A DNA stretch of 64,000 bases from Diospyros lotus (lineage: Eukaryota; Streptophyta; Magnoliopsida; Ericales; Ebenaceae), in assembly GCF_014633365.1 (NCBI RefSeq), contig NC_068339.1, forward strand, positions 16,166,383 through 16,230,382, given 5' to 3'. The stretch's first letter is position 1, and the number at the start of each line of letters is the position of its first letter. The notes beneath the pieces are model-generated. The model did not search any database. It saw nothing but the letters and a program-made list of their open reading frames with translations, and was not told where the DNA came from. The position numbers and the translations under genes are program-made. Below, in pieces: positions 44,876 to 59,680 of the stretch.

Positions 44876-47620
44876 GACGACGAAGCCGAATGGTCGGCGA
44901 CCATGTCATTTTTGAAACCCACCAGGTTTCGTCACAAATCTACACCAAAATCGCACAACAAAATCTAAGCTCATTCAACGATGATGAGTTCGATGTCGAT
45001 AGTAGTAAGAGACAGATGCTATCAGGTTTAGGGAAAATGTGTGAATGGTTTGTGGGGTTGAATGTGGGTGAGAGTATTTTAGTATTTGTATAGTCCTGTG
45101 AGTTTAAAGTGTTCAAGAATATTTTGGTATTTATTTTTTTAAGTAAAATGATGGTCAAATCTGGCAAAGTAGGTAAATCATGCAATTAGTTTCTTTGAGT
45201 TGTTAAAAATATTTTTTTTTAAAAAAAATAATTAAAATCAAATTTTATATTTAAGGGGTAGTTACTTTTTGCAATTTCCACGAATATATATCCACATACA
45301 CATACATATACTTCTTTTGATAAGCACATTTCTATATATAAAGAAGTTGTAATCAATCCAAACAAAAGTTATACAAATAATATATGAATATATAAATTAT
45401 ACAAAAATTGTTGAGGGGGTGATTCTATCTAAATCTAATCATACTTCAATATACACACTACCATACCTATAACAATTAACCAAAAGTTTTGTAGTCTTGT
45501 GGCCTCTTTAACAGTCTGCCTAACAGTGAAATCAGATATGCACGGATATATAATGCCCCAAAATTGAAAGGTTCCTAATTTTAAAAATTTATAATTTATA
45601 TATATTTTTTATTTTTAATAATAAATATTTTGTTAAAAAATTAAATATAAAACATAATAAACTTTTTTTTATCCTCTCTTCTCCATTCCCTAATTTTTTA
45701 CCTGCTATTCCCAAATTTCAATTCCCATAATCCCATAAAACCCATTTTCCCTTTCTAATTTTTCCCTCCCTCCTCTCTTGTGCGTGCTTCGACGGTCACT
45801 GCACACAACACACTCATTTTTTGCTCCAGTCTTCAGCCTTCATTTCAGCATCTGCCATCTATGATTTGTGTTATTATATTGTGATTGTTGAGCTGACTCT
45901 ATCTGTCCCTGGTAGCAAAGATGCTTCTCTCGCCAATGAGTCTATAGCCAGAGACGCATCCTCGAGCCCTGGCCGTGGCACCAGAAGGTCACATCCGTCG
46001 CCGGTGTAGCCGTTGTGGCAACAAGTTTCTTCTTCAGCTTTAATTTCTCGATTTGCTATTTTTTAGGCTTTCTATGTGTTATTGTGTGGATATTTTTTTG
46101 ACTTTGATTTGTTGTGAAGTTGTGATTTGGTGTATTTCATTTTGGTTATTTAATACATTGATTCTAGTATATTAGTGTATAACCTATGCTATGTTTGTAA
46201 AAAGGTATATTATTTTTTTTTTATAAAAAAAATTAATACTCTTAAGAAGGCCTTAAATTTTTTTTTTGCCTAAGGCCCCAAATTCGTTGGGGCCAACTCT
46301 GCTCTTCAAGCCATAACGTGGTTCCCCCACTATTGAAAAAAGTTTGGAAGAGTTCGTTTGGCAAAAATGGTGTCATTTGATGTTTAAGTTAATAAGGGTA
46401 ATTGAGAGGTTTAATGTTGATATAAGGTATTGGATGCCAAAGAGTGGATATAGATGGTGTTTGACAATCATTACTTAATTTAAAATTTTTCATCCTAGAG
46501 TCTTTTAAAAGCTATAAGGGGCAAATTTTTATTTTTGAAACTTAAAATCCCACATAAAAAGCTAAAATTGAGTAAGAGAAAGAAAAATATACCCTAAAAC
46601 AAATTGAAAAATTCCAATAAATGTCCCTGTCTTCCTTATCAATTTTCTTCGCCATATTCATTTCATTACCTATCACCATCATTGCCGTCATCAACATCAC
46701 CTTCTTCACGCCGTTCGCTTAAAATAGAAGAAGCAATAACAATGACCTATTACTTATTATTCTCTTCTCTAGGTTATAGGTCGTTGAATTTTGACGATCT
46801 AAAATCTATTATTTAGATTCTAGTGGATTGTTTGTAAGTGACAAGATCAATACCAATCACCATCAGTTGATAAGTTTTTTTTAGCTATTTATATATATAT
46901 GCACTCAAAAGTTTATATATACACACACATATACATATATAAGTACATTTATATTGCCTCTTTATATAAAGTTTATACAAACATGTACATAAAATAACAG
47001 ATATATTGTTTGGTATATAAAAAATTATTAACTAAAATCATAATATATGTTACACGTTTGTTACAAAGTATAATTAATTATATATTTTTATTATAATTAA
47101 TTTTTAATGATTTTATTTATAAAAATAAAAATAACACGCTCCTTTAGTAATTTTATAACTTCTCACAACTTATAAGATTTTCTTTTACCAAACACAAATT
47201 TTTAACTTAAAAACGTATTTTTATCCAAACTCTTCATTAACTCAATTCACAATTCACTATATAACTTGAAGAATAAAAAATGCAGTTTTTTTTTTGTCAG
47301 CCTTACACTATGTTTGGGAACCATTTTATACTTACATCCTTGTATATTTTAAGTTTACTATGATAATTATAAAGAAATAAAATTATTATAACTCTCAAGT
47401 TACATATCAAGTAGTTAGATCATGATAAGTTAAGATTCGCATCAATAAGTCGTGAATTCGATTTCTTATCTTGTTCAATGTGCCAAAACTTTTACCTATT
47501 ATTTATCTTTTCTATAGAAATCAACCAATAACACGAGCAATAGGAGACCGCTCTCAAGGAATAAAATTATTATATTATTTATATCAAATAATATAACATT
47601 TATTTGACATGAACATGTTA
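44876..47620. other. AT-rich intergenic, unresolved repeat-like sequence
   Basis: A block around 45540-46320 starts GCCCCAAAATTG and ends GGCCCCAAATTCGTTGGGGCC and may be an old transposon, but no clear terminal repeats or duplications were found. Open frames at 45821-46009 and 46604-46816 are not recognisable. A GTTTGGCAAAAATGG / TTACCAAACAC pair (46358, 47196) hints at another degenerate inverted-repeat element. Confidence 0.35.
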
Positions 47621-47623
47621 AAA

Positions 47624-47725
47624 AGAGATGTGGGCCCACCCTCTTTCCTGTAACATTAAAATGATTGTGGCCCCCACTCTCTTTCCCGTAACATCAAAAA
47701 GAGTGTGGGCCCCACTCTCCTCCCC
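47624..47725. repeat. Three imperfect GTGGGCCC-CACTCTC repeats
   Basis: Three successive units of about 38 bp, each GTG(G)GCCCCACTCTCTTTCC followed by CGTAACATCAAAAA or a variant. Confidence 0.6.
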
Positions 47726-48614
47726 CCTTATATACGCTACGTCAAAGAAACCCAACTCAAATAGCAGAAGAATACTCTCAGAAATAGGGCGTTACAACTG
47801 GCAGGGTGTTTCGATAAGCGGTGCCTCACGGAGGCACTTGCCAGTCGCCAGATCATCTGTGTGGGATGGGATGGGATGGGTGGTGGGGCCACAGTCAAAT
47901 GAGGTCTGCTTAGGTGGCCTTTTGTCCACGTGACGCCTGTTGAATTCACATGTGTAGCAGATGTGGAATTTTGACATCATCAAAATTCATATTCCGAGCG
48001 TTATATAGATATGTGAAGGTGATATAACATTAATTAATTTGACAAAATCATTATATGTAGATACAGGAAGGATGAACAGGGATTGGTGGGTGGGTACTAC
48101 TCTACTGGGTGGGGTGGTGCCATTGGTTGGGTGGGGCTATAATTCATCGTTGTCTTGTGTAGCTGCATTTACATCTCAGCTTTTAGCAGCATTCCAACAC
48201 AGCATTGTCAAGGGCCATCTGCAAGGACAGATGAAAATGATGCCTGCGAATTTGACATGCATAGGGTATCGTTGTACGGCTTTTTTCCTTGGGAAGGATA
48301 GTTGCGGTTGAAGGAATTTAATTATAGAGAAGACAGTGAGTGACCTCACTGTCACTGGGAAATTAATCTTACAAGTTTTTCTTTCTTTTAATCATCAGGT
48401 GATAGTTTCAAATAATTAATAGTCGGGGTGGGGGTAAAGTTGTTCAAATATGGACCTCTCGTGGTTTGGTAATGATTTAATTAAGAAAGGTTGAGACATT
48501 TAGCCGTGGGACTGAAATTTCTTGCACCAAAATTTGAGCTATCAAAATGATTTATGTTTTTAATGCAGGAGCCCCCTCGATCGGCCAAATATTTGGGCTT
48601 CTCTTAGTGTCTTC

Positions 48615-48647
<33 letters not shown>

Positions 48648-51600
48648 GTTGTGGAGATTAGGGTTATTTTGTATAAATATATTCTTATTAGATGAGATGT
48701 GACGTCGTTGTAATCATATATATATATATAAATATATTCTTTAAAAATAATAATGTCAGTCACTTGGTGCAATGGGGCTCACTCGTTCACCAGCAGCCAG
48801 CAGGCCTAACAAATTGAATGGTCAAGGGCAGCTTGCAATTTAAGGAAAAGAAATGGAAAAAGCTAAATTATCACCCATCACTAGGCTTAGTTATTATTTC
48901 TATCATCATCTTTATATATCTCAAAACTATATTCGTTCCAAACGTGTACCAAACCCACCTTCAGAACAGAACTAAACCCAAAAGAAGATCAGGGAGCAAT
49001 TATAAAGACAACTTAAGTACAGCTTTTTGGAGTAGACCGTTTTTGGTGCCACCAATAATTGGTACATTGTCAGCATTTACGTACTTTTGCTATAATTTCA
49101 CTGACTCCCCCTGCCATTGCATTTACCTTCAATTCTATAATTTTGATCACAAAGATTAAGGTCATTGAGGTACACCTAATTAATTACTAGAACTTTTAAC
49201 CCACATTTATCTTATACAACAATTTAGCTAGGTTCCACATTTATCTTAATTTGAACATTTTTGATACCCAATGTCGAATGGTAGGAGTAGGTAAATGTGA
49301 TTATTAATCATAAAATTTATTTATTTATTTATTTAAAAAATGTAGGAGATTAGGGTGACCTTGTATGTGTGAGCATCATAGGCCTTGATATATCCAATAG
49401 CCCCAAATTACTACAATTAATACAAGCAGGGACGCGATTTGGATGTGTGAGCATCATAGGCCTTGATATATATATATATATGTTCAATTTTGAATTTAGA
49501 CACAAATTTAGTTGGAGACAGTAATCAATTCTATTAAACAATTTAGTAGCTGACTGGACAAACAAGTACATCAAAAAGAGACACAATATGTAGTTTGGCA
49601 GATGGATTTATCATAGTTAATTGCCCACAAGTAACAGAAATCGTCTATCTTCATATATATATATATATATATATAATAGCTTGAAATCTCGGATCAAATA
49701 CAACTTAATTAATTAATATTCTTTATTTGCCTAAGCTTCGCACATCAACTCACTCAAATAATTAAAGGTAGTAAATTTAACAAATTAGCCTAAAATTTAT
49801 TAAAATATCATCAATCATTTACGTGTTTTTGAAAAAGTCGTGCAGCTCTCTTACCATTAACAAACTAAGCAAATTAATTACTTTATCTCTATTTAAAATA
49901 TTTTTTTCTTTCTCAACCCTTTTTGTCCTCTCTTCTTCGCTCATCTCTTTCTTTATCTCTTTCTTTTTTCACTTTTTTCATATTGTCAACGGTCACCGAT
50001 GGTCAATGGTCGACAATTGTGTTTTCTTTTTTTTCCTTTTTCATCTCATTTTCTTTCATTCTCTTGCATTGTCGAGCATTGACATAGTTTGGGTTCACCC
50101 TCATATCGATATCTCAATCTATCTTTAATGATCTAAGGACGATATCAAATAAGGATTCTTCAAATCTATTAAGATTTTATATTTTTAAAATTTTTTGAAT
50201 TTGAGATTTCATACCCAAAATGTTTATTTGTCATCCACAATGTATTGTCAAGACGTTGTCACTAATCAACTGTGCTTTATGTTTAATACTTTCTATAATT
50301 AGAATGGAAAGGGAGCATTTTGAGAATCTTGAAAAAATTAACAGCTTATTTGTTGACAACAAACAAAGGATAAGCCATACACATTTCTAACATTAAAAAA
50401 GAAATACTTATTATTTTTAAGAAACATACAAGTAATAATGTAATATAAACAAATCTAAAAAAACATTATCCAGCCGGACAAACTAGTAGTCTAGTATAGT
50501 ATAGGTATAATTTGGTCAAGAAAGTTTGGATTGACTAGGACATGGGGACGTTACTTGTGGCATGGATTAGGAGCATTGAGCTGACAGACTGACCCAACCA
50601 CACGTACAACTTGCATATATATATATATATATATAAAACTTTTTTTCGCTTATGTAATGTAAGTTAATTCGACGACGACAGCACCACTGACAGGGCAAGG
50701 AAAATGAAAGCTTTCTGGGTCGGCCCGCCCATCTATCTATCCATCCATCCATCTTCTTGCCATTTAGTTTGTAGGTGAATAACGATAACCAATCCGGATT
50801 TTTAGACTAAAATGTCAGATCTGAAGATGGGTTTTTCGGCTATTTAATTTATAAAAATTCGAATGAAATGCCACAGTCCTCCCTCTACATCCACTCGTAA
50901 AAAGATTGAGTGTGACACTTACAATCGCCGAGTGTGACAGACCACCAAGTGGGCTTCAGAGTGATCCGACAAATGTACGACGTCTCGTCCGATTAACGAT
51001 GCATTGATGCTTGCCCTTCGCACAATAATAGTCACCGCAACTACCATGCATACACATAACATATATATAGTTTAGAGGTACAGTTTGATAGTCCTGACAA
51101 CGTGTTTTAGAGTCTATTTTATCATGGTTAAAAGTGTTATTTCAGGATCAAAATTGAGGATCATTAGATTCTTTAATTTACCTTTTACACCAGGCTTAGT
51201 GGTGTGGGACGTTAACGAAGGGACATAAATCCCAACATATATATACATATATAATTTTAATCTCTTAAATATTATATTAATTAATTTATACCAAATAGAA
51301 TTGATATAATAATTTAAATATAATGATGTAAAATTTATTTTATTATTATATTTTAAATAATTAAATAAATAAACTATACCGCATTATTATATTTAAATTA
51401 TTACATTAATATTACTTAATATAAAATAAACAACATTATTTAAAAAATCAAAATTTTACATATATATATATATATATGACAAAGTAATAATTACCTCTAT
51501 ATATATTCATCTCTTTTCGAACGAATTAATCAAAACTTGATTGTCTTTTTAATAAATAAAAATTTTATTAATCTCAATTCGAAAACGTTTACATATTTAA

Positions 51601-54200
51601 GTTAGTCATTCCTCAAGCTCTAAGGATTATATTAGAAAACATAAACAATCAATAAAGATATACAAATACAAAAAGTACAATTCTTCTGATATCAAAATAA
51701 ATGTAGAACTGTCATAAATTTTTTTTATCATCACTTTTTAAAAAATCGTCAGATAAAATAATTTTCCTAAGAATCATGTTGATTTTGATTATTTGTCAGT
51801 CTTATCTCTCTTCAATTCAACGATAGTTTAGTCATTACTCAATTAGAGAGAGAAAAAAAATTGATAAATTACGAGACCTTAACTAATTTGTCAAACAAAA
51901 GAGAAGGATAAAGAAAGAGGAGAAGAAAAAACGTGCGTAAGAATATTTTTATTATATTAATAATTTAAATAACAAAAAAATATAATTAAAGTTATAAAAT
52001 TAAAATAGATGAGTATCATAATTTGCCGTACGTTTGTGTAGCCAATTAATAAGGGAAGTAAATTAACCAGCAAGTGCAGGTTAACAGGGTTAGTGGTTTC
52101 GAACAAAATTAATTGGCACATGCATGCAGTAGCTGCTATATAGCAAGCATTAGAGAAGGAATAATTTTATTTATTTGAATGAATATACACTACTTGTTAA
52201 TTTGTTTCCACCACTGCCCTGAATCATGAGTAATTAATTTATCAAAACACTGTAGATTTTTAATATATAGGATTTGAGTGGATTATCGATCCATCTTCAT
52301 GATCATCCATCAGCTAAAAGTTAGGTTTCCACAGTGCTTTTGTGGCCCACTACTTGCCCTAATATTTAAGAATCACATGGATACCACTCAATTAATAAAA
52401 ATAAAGTGTATTTATTATGGTTTGATTAATAATATTATTTATATAAATATAATAATTATATATGTTGAAACCGGCGGAGGAGTGGGTTATTATCGTTGTT
52501 GGCAGTTGGCACATGATGCGCACGTGATCAAAATTATTATTAGCAACAGTCATTATAATTAGTTAGTTAGTTAAGCATCTCTCCTCAGGAGAGAGCTATA
52601 ATAATATAATTAAGCATCCATCCATGGCCCAAGTCATGGATTTTTTTATCTAGGTTTCAGTAAAGAATAAGGCACCCAAAGTTCATCAGTTGTGCAGAAA
52701 TTAAAAGTATTGTTTATTCGATCCATTGATTGATTAACTAGAACTATAGTTGTTAAAATATTCAAAAATAATTTATGTTGTTGTCTGTATGATTAACAAT
52801 GCGGCCACTGTCCAACATCAGCGGGAATTTTGATTATTGAGGATGATTGATTGTTCAAATTAAGGCGACGGTTGGTTGACACTTGACACATGCTTGCCAC
52901 TTGAGTGGTTGGTTGGTTGGTTATGGGATTCTGACAATGATGATGATGATGATGATGATTAAATCTGTTGCCTCCTAAATCAATCAATAATTAAGATTAA
53001 TTAGCATTTGAATTATTTGGGAATCAAGGAGTTCATTGGTACTGCAGTTATTGGCAGTTAGCACATGGGACGGACTAGTCTGGCGATGATCATATCAAGC
53101 ATCAAAGCAACTTGCAGCAGCAACTGCAACTGATCATCAGTGATTACTGCTAAATCTGTTGCTTAATTATTAATGATTAGCATTGTGGTTGGTCTCTTCA
53201 TAATTAATTAATATCCCGTCAACAAGCCCGCCCACGGATTTAGCAGCGCTAGGTTTTAGCGCTTATTGCTACCTACGATGATTAATTAGCCAGGGATCGT
53301 TAATTAGCGTACCCTTGCTGAATTCTTAATCACTAACTGATGAATTGGGTGAAGCTAAACAAATAGATTTTTTTACCCCTTGTGTAACATCCTAAATATA
53401 TATATATATATATGAATCAACTGCTGTGGAAGATTTAATACATCTTGAGGAATATATACGTTTTAACAAAGCATAACATAATTGAGAGATCAAAATGATT
53501 TACTTAAAACTTTTCATGCCCTTCTACATCCTTATACGTTGCCCATGAATTGTCTAGTGTTGTTGCCTACTTCACATGTTATTCTCTTGACTACACCTCT
53601 AACATGACAAGATGAAACCCTGCCTTACGAAATGCATGTAACTTATTTGACTCTTATGCAACTGACACTTCTTGAACATGAAAAATGGAGAAATCCTAAT
53701 ATGGCTACCTATCATAAGAATGATTTCTCAAAAGACACCTCATGTATAAAAGGAATATTAATACATCTCAATCATAAGAATTAATATCAATTCGTATACA
53801 TATTAATACCGAATCCTTCCCTTATCTACACTCATCTTTATTTCTCCGTGTCTTCTTCACTATTCATGACTATTTAACTTGAGTATAAGAAAATTTTTCA
53901 AAGTTAACCTTAAAGACAATCTTTTAGCTATTTTATAGATATGCAATGCAAGTCACATTTATACCTCTTTATATGTTTGTTTGAATCTTGATGGAATGAT
54001 TACTCATACATCATAAAAGTTTAGACTCTAGGCGTTAAAAAGACTGTTATAACCTTTTATCATGATTTTTTTTTTACTCGGTTGTGCCTCGTTTTTTTTT
54101 TTTTACAAGTTACAAAAGCTTCAAAATATATATGGAAGGAGAGAAATGAAAAAGGAAAAAAAAATGGACCACGAAGATGGATAGATGTTGGGCTTAGGGG
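47726..54200. other. AT-rich intergenic, no gene seen
   Basis: Contains microsatellites: (TTA)n 48613-48650, (AT)n near 48716, 49465, 49652, 50614, 51458 and 53397, and (TGA)n 52936-52960. Two near copies of GGCAGTT(G/A)GCACATG occur at about 52500 and 53055. The open frames at 48039-48311, 48818-49159 and 52278-52562 are not recognisable as proteins. Confidence 0.4.
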
Positions 54201-54319
54201 TGAAGACTTCTGTTTCAGCCCGGTCCAAACACACGGATTATATACGGATTCTCCCTCCAAATTTCGAAGTCCTCTCCAACTTGTAACTGCGAAATTGCCT
54301 CTCTGCGTGCGCATAAGGA

Positions 54320-55954
54320 ATGGCGGTTTCATCGGCGTTTCGCGAGAGGCTCGAACAGATAGAGCAGACCAGAAACCAGCGCCTCTCTCTCCTCCAGGTT
54401 CACCTACTCCTCTCTCTCTCTCTCTCTCTCTCTCTAGATAACCCCTAATTCTATTGTAATTTCATCGGCAGGCTGAGAGGGAACTACAGATCGCCAAGTC
54501 GCAACTCTTGTCCACTATGCTCTCCAACATCAGATCGAGGGAGCAAAGCTGTTTGATCCTCGATCGGAGGATTGCGTCTCAACAATTCACGATATTGTCT
54601 CTGAGATCCGAAATTGCGACACTCGATTCCAAGCATGACATCAATCTACAACAAATTAGGTACGTTTTATCAATCTTATTCCTCTCTCTCTTTCTATGCA
54701 TGTAACGCATTATATATATAACGTCTAAATGCATTTTTATGTACAACTTCTATACATTTTATAATGTATATTCAGAAAATGTTATAATGCATCTAAGGAT
54801 GTTTTTTGAACTTCCAAACCTTCACATTGGAGACGTGATATCCGAATCTTGCCTTCTCAACTTTGATTGCTACTACAATCTGTTTCCAGTTTCGCTCCTC
54901 TATGTGTACGTTATACCTTGTTGGACTAAATTAGAGCGGCAGTAGCAATCTGTTAGGTGTTTTCGCGTATATGTATACCAGTGCCGTATATGTGTGTATT
55001 TGAAGTGGATTAACTTGGTTGCTAGTTTGGTTGTAATTAGGGTGTTGAAGAATGAGGTAGAGGAGCTGGAACAGATGGAGAAGGAGAAGGAGTGGTTTTA
55101 TGATTCGAAAAGGCGTCAAATAGAGGAGTTCCACGGTCAAGTAGAGAACTTTGTTGTTGACTATCAAATCCAAGTGCAGAAGTTGAGAAACAAGGTCAGC
55201 GAGGTAAGGACACTTCACTGCCAGGTTTTAAAATTCTAGTGTTTTGAAACTATTTATAAGTTTGTACAGCAAGTCATCTGCCACATAAGAGAGGGCCATG
55301 TCTACTACCATATCAGCCGACACGGAATGGATAGAATAGCAGTCATTCCACAGTTCTCTTACAGAAAAAAAGAAAAGAACCAATTTATACAGAAAAATAA
55401 AATATTATTCAAAAACAAAACATATGAAAGAAAAAAAAAAAAAACAACAATAACAAAATGCAAAGTTAATCTCACTAAGCTTGGGACAGTTACGTGGATT
55501 CGGATTGGTCAATCATCTGTATTTATGACCATCTTCTATAAAGCCATTATACTCTACATCATGCCTAAGAGTTCTCCATCAAGTTTTCATTGATCTTGTT
55601 TTTTCTCATTTGCTTCAAATTTCTCTCATTATATCAAATTTCTTCACAATAGCATCAATTGGTCTCATTTCATATGTTCCAACTATATTAACTATACCAA
55701 CCTAGCTTGCTTTTGGATTCACAAGCTCAATCTGATTCTTCTTTCAGCTCAAATCGAGCTTTATGGAAATCCCAAGGAACAGTGGATATGTGAATAATTC
55801 TGAGATAGCTGCAGCAGAGATGAAAAAGTCCGAACTTTTGGCTGCAAAAGAGAATTTGGATACAAATTTGGCTTCAAATTACCAAATGAGAGCACAGTTG
55901 CAAAAGCAGCTTCACAGTATATTATTGGTTGAAGCAAAAAGAGATGGAAACTAG
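54320..55954 (+). CDS. Plant coiled-coil protein, 211 residues, four exons
   Basis: Exons 54320-54397, 54472-54659, 55041-55203 and 55748-55954 join in frame with GT-AG introns. The start ATG at 54320 has an in-frame TAA two codons upstream (54314-54316). The product opens MAVSSAFRERLEQIEQTRNQ. Residues about 25-200 are almost entirely helical with heptad-like Leu spacing (KNEVEELEQMEKEKEWFYDS; ELLAAKENLDTNLASN), so a long coiled coil is likely. No membrane segment or signal peptide is seen. I recall similar uncharacterised plant proteins, but cannot name a function. The splice pattern, open frames and codon sense support a real gene. A CT microsatellite lies in intron 1 (about 54408-54436). 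Confidence 0.82.
54408..54436. repeat. CT microsatellite in intron 1 of the coiled-coil gene
   Basis: (TC)n run between the intron 1 donor (54398) and acceptor (54471). Confidence 0.85.
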
Positions 55955-58440
55955 TGCAGTTCATGTAAACGAATGATCACTTCATTCAAACTTAGGTTGA
56001 TATCAGAAAGGACCAAAAAAATGAATGCATAGAGACCAAAACCTTGTTGTTGAGTCTTTCACTTGTAAAAATGTCGGTGAGTCGATATTCCTTTGGTTTA
56101 TGGAGTTGCAGATGAGCCAGAACAAGTCTCCTTACACCTCAATTGATGATGTATAGCTCTCAATTCTGCTACATTAAAGTGTGACTTACATTGTGAAATC
56201 CATCTCTTGCTGATCTAAGAACTAGCTAGAGACATAGAGGTCAGGTGATTCTTATTGTTTATTTTCTCATTTGTATGAAGAAGTCTTTAGCTTGCATTAG
56301 AAAAGAGATTATAAACTCTTTCCTTGGAGAGATGATGCTGGTGATGGTATATCTATTTGATACTAGGTAGCGTGCACACTCTAGTGTGTGCAATCACTTC
56401 GTAGAGATTGTAAACGAGTAGGAAACTGGGCATGCATAGATTGATATATATGGTTGACAATTAAGAACATAAATTTTAGGTAGAATGTATACTTTTTGGT
56501 AACTAAATTAATAAGTTATTTTTATGCATTTAGCCTTTCGGGTAATATAAAGGATAATATGTTTTAGTTATTAGTACTAGTGGTATTTCTGAGATTTGAA
56601 AGTTTGATGGGGCTTAATATTCCAAAGTATTGTACTTGCTTTTAAAACATTATAATACATGTTGCTTTGATTGTTTTAGAAGTAACAATTAACTTTACAT
56701 ACTTCTGTATTTCTTACTTGGAAGCTAAGAAAATAGAGTAAAAATCAAGCAGTTTCAATACTAAATCAGAGGTTGAGCTTTTTTTTAACTATAATGTGTA
56801 CCACACATTAAAAAAAAAGTGCAATAAAAGGTTCACTTCTGCTATCAAGTACAGAACAAATATGGGATGAAAAACCACGTGTAACTTTTGAATAGGTGTT
56901 TGAACTAATTAAGATTTTTGAAATATGACACGGTGGGATGAGATTAGGGATCGTGACTATTTTTATCTAGTTCGCGATTTGTTACTGTATGCTATCAGGT
57001 ACAGGTAATGAGTACGACATTTTTCTTGGCGCAACACGAGGAGGTAGGGCTAATTGGGATGCCATTTAAGGACTTGATTCGATTGGAAGAAGGTTCTTTT
57101 TGTCTATACAGGGACATTTTTGAAAGATAATTCCAATAGTAATTGGAATGAGAACAAAGTGTTCGGTGGTTTATTTGGCGTAAGTGGCAATTTCAGATTG
57201 CTTTTGATTTTAGAATTTTATAATTTCTTTGGCTAAATTTCCTTGATCAATTTCCTCTACTTGGGGTTGTATCTATGGGTAGCATCTGGTGAAGAATGCA
57301 TTAGATTGAAAATGATCTCAATCTTGGTTCCATGAGGGGGCCGAGATCCCGGTATCACAAATGGTGACTAACACGAGGATGGCCCTCAAGCTATTATTCT
57401 AACCTCATTAAACGAATCAACCTTGATAAGAGTTTTTCTTAAAAATAATTAATATTTATAAAAAAATTAACAAAATCTACTCAATAGAAACTATATAGGA
57501 AAATACTACTCCATGTTATTGTTGACATGGCTGGAGTAAAACTTGCTTTTTGAAGAGGTGCGGTGGGTTGGCGACCCAATGTATTGGACCCCAATCTCCC
57601 TTAAGCCTGAGCTCTCACCCTACTAAGAGAAATCACATGGTACTAGTACTCATCTTTGCCTTAACCTTTGCTCGTTTCACATAACCCCAGATCCTATTCA
57701 AGATGGAGCGGGTTACCTCAACCCTTAGTTTCGTCGACGTTTATATTATTGAAGAACTAGTTCAGATTTAACATTACTTCCCTCAATTTCTGAATTCTGG
57801 AACAAATTGTCTGGAAACTGCATATGGTCCCTAGGTTTTGATTGACTGTTGGCTTCAAAACAGTTGAAAGATAGAATGGCATCTCTCTGTTCTCCTTCCA
57901 TTCATCATTTTGATCGACTTTATGTAGGTCTATTAGACAATTCAAGCTTCAACGAAAGAGTTATCGATGACACAGCCGAAGCTGTCGACTGTTAGTTGCT
58001 GCTGAAGCAAAACTGTTGGTCAGTTCACTGAAACCGTTGACCGCAGAAAGCCATACTCGCTGATTCTGCTATATTCTTCACAATATGTCAGCAGCCCAGG
58101 GCAACCTGTCGACTGTTTTCTTCTGGAATGCTACATCTACCTGTTTATCTTGCCAACTTAACCAAATTACATTCCCGACATGTGAGTTGAAATTTATTAA
58201 CATTCCTGACCTTAGAACTGGTTTAACTGATCCATATGCATACTCATAGGTCAATGCTCCAATTCGGCACAAGAATACATCACAATGCATCTCTTTTCAT
58301 TACATGCCTTGATATACACTTGAAAGTCAATTTACACTACACATTGGGAGTTTAATATATAGTCCTGATAGTATCTCAACCCAAGGCCTATAAAAAATAC
58401 ATCCCAAGTGCATATGAAGTGTGGAAGATGAGAGAAGTAT
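55955..58440. other. Intergenic, no gene seen
   Basis: The 3' flank of the coiled-coil gene, then AT-rich sequence. A block near 57340-57720 looks repeat-like but has no domains. Short frames at 57757-57945 and 58078-58290 (- strand) are not recognised. Confidence 0.4.
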
Positions 58441-58805
58441 GACAAAACAATAAGATCATCTTGAAACCCTTCATATGCGTCATCCACCACAGCCCAAGTC
58501 AATCTGTGCGGTCCAATACAACCACATCAACTACAAAGCTCAGTAAAGATAACCATGCAAGTGCCACATACGCGCATGTTACAAGCAACCATGCACATAA
58601 GCAAATGCAATGATATACTGTCATGCAGGTAAACAAATAAATGAATCTGAGGTATCATAATGTCTCATATGTCCACTTCTCAATCCACCTGGAGATTGGT
58701 GACAATAGTTGTATTATCAGTCTACCTCTCAATCCATTCAGAGATGGGTGATTGCAATCATATAGTAATGCAGAAACAATGTTGTGCACATGCTTTACAT
58801 GTGGT

Positions 58806-58950
58806 TGTCATGTTCCTAGGGTTTACCTAAGTTTGGATGGGAAATTGGAAGAATCAGAGAGAGTTAGAACCGAGAACATAGAAGATTGGAGGAAGAATTA
58901 GAACAGAAATGGAGGGTGAAACAGACAGAATTGCGAGGGAAATGCAGACA

Positions 58951-58995
<45 letters not shown>

Positions 58996-59190
58996 TCAGA
59001 GCAGTAAAGAGAGAATCAGAAATTCAATTATCATTCAATATGACATTCCCTACCTAATCTAGCCTATTAATAGGCTGTTATATCTTTCAGTTAGAACACA
59101 ATTGTGACAACAACAATGTACAACGAAAAGAGAAATACATATATGACAAAATTACTATTATATCCTTGGGGGGTCCTTGGCATCATGACA
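58806..59190 (-). repeat. 3' LTR of W
   Basis: On the + strand it runs from TGTCATGTTCCTAGGG to GGCATCATGACA. It includes an AT/AG microsatellite at about 58951-58995. Confidence 0.85.
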
Positions 59191-59250
59191 ATTCCCCCCT
59201 CCTTGAGAGAGTTCTTGTCCCCAATAACTTGAAGCTATTGGCCCCATTCT

Positions 59251-59680
59251 TCATCCAATCCCTGCTTTCACTATTTGATTTATCCTTCTTTCCTTCTTTC
59301 TCCTTCTAGGCCTATTCCTCTTTACTTTTATGCTCTGTCGCTTTTGCTGTTTCTGCAATTGTAAAATGCAGTCCTCAAAGATTTCCATGACAAAGCTCTC
59401 TTCTCCAATTGATCTGTAAGTTCTAGTAATTTCCTGGACATTCATGTCGTCATTACGCTTTTCCTCAGTCCCATTCCTCGTCATTGATGATTATTCGCAT
59501 TGCCTGCCTCCAAATCCAATTAGACTCTACATTTACAGACTTCAACAGTGCCTTTAAAGCGTCCACACCAAAAGTTCATCTGCAACAAATTTCTCCTCTA
59601 ATGCTGTTGCAGTAACTTTTCCTGTAACTTCTATTCCTTTCTTGGCATCCTAACTATCTTCATCTCCAATCTGATTTATA
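59251..59680 (-). pseudogene. Unrecognised downstream protein of W (basic tail)
   Basis: On the - strand, 59251-59484 is open and has EIFEDCILQLQKQQKR followed by a long Lys/Arg-rich tail (RNRPRRRKKERR). The matching block in Z is MEIFEVYILCLQ plus a similar tail. Upstream, at about 59562-59612, ATALEEKFVADELLVW is readable in a frame with stops, matching ATPLEEKF in Z and VTPLKEKS in X. The tail could bind nucleic acid, but this is only inference from charge. Confidence 0.5.

Noticed and set aside
48039..48311. 90-codon frame with many Trp and Gly
   Set aside because: No family recognised, no splice or promoter context; treated as chance.
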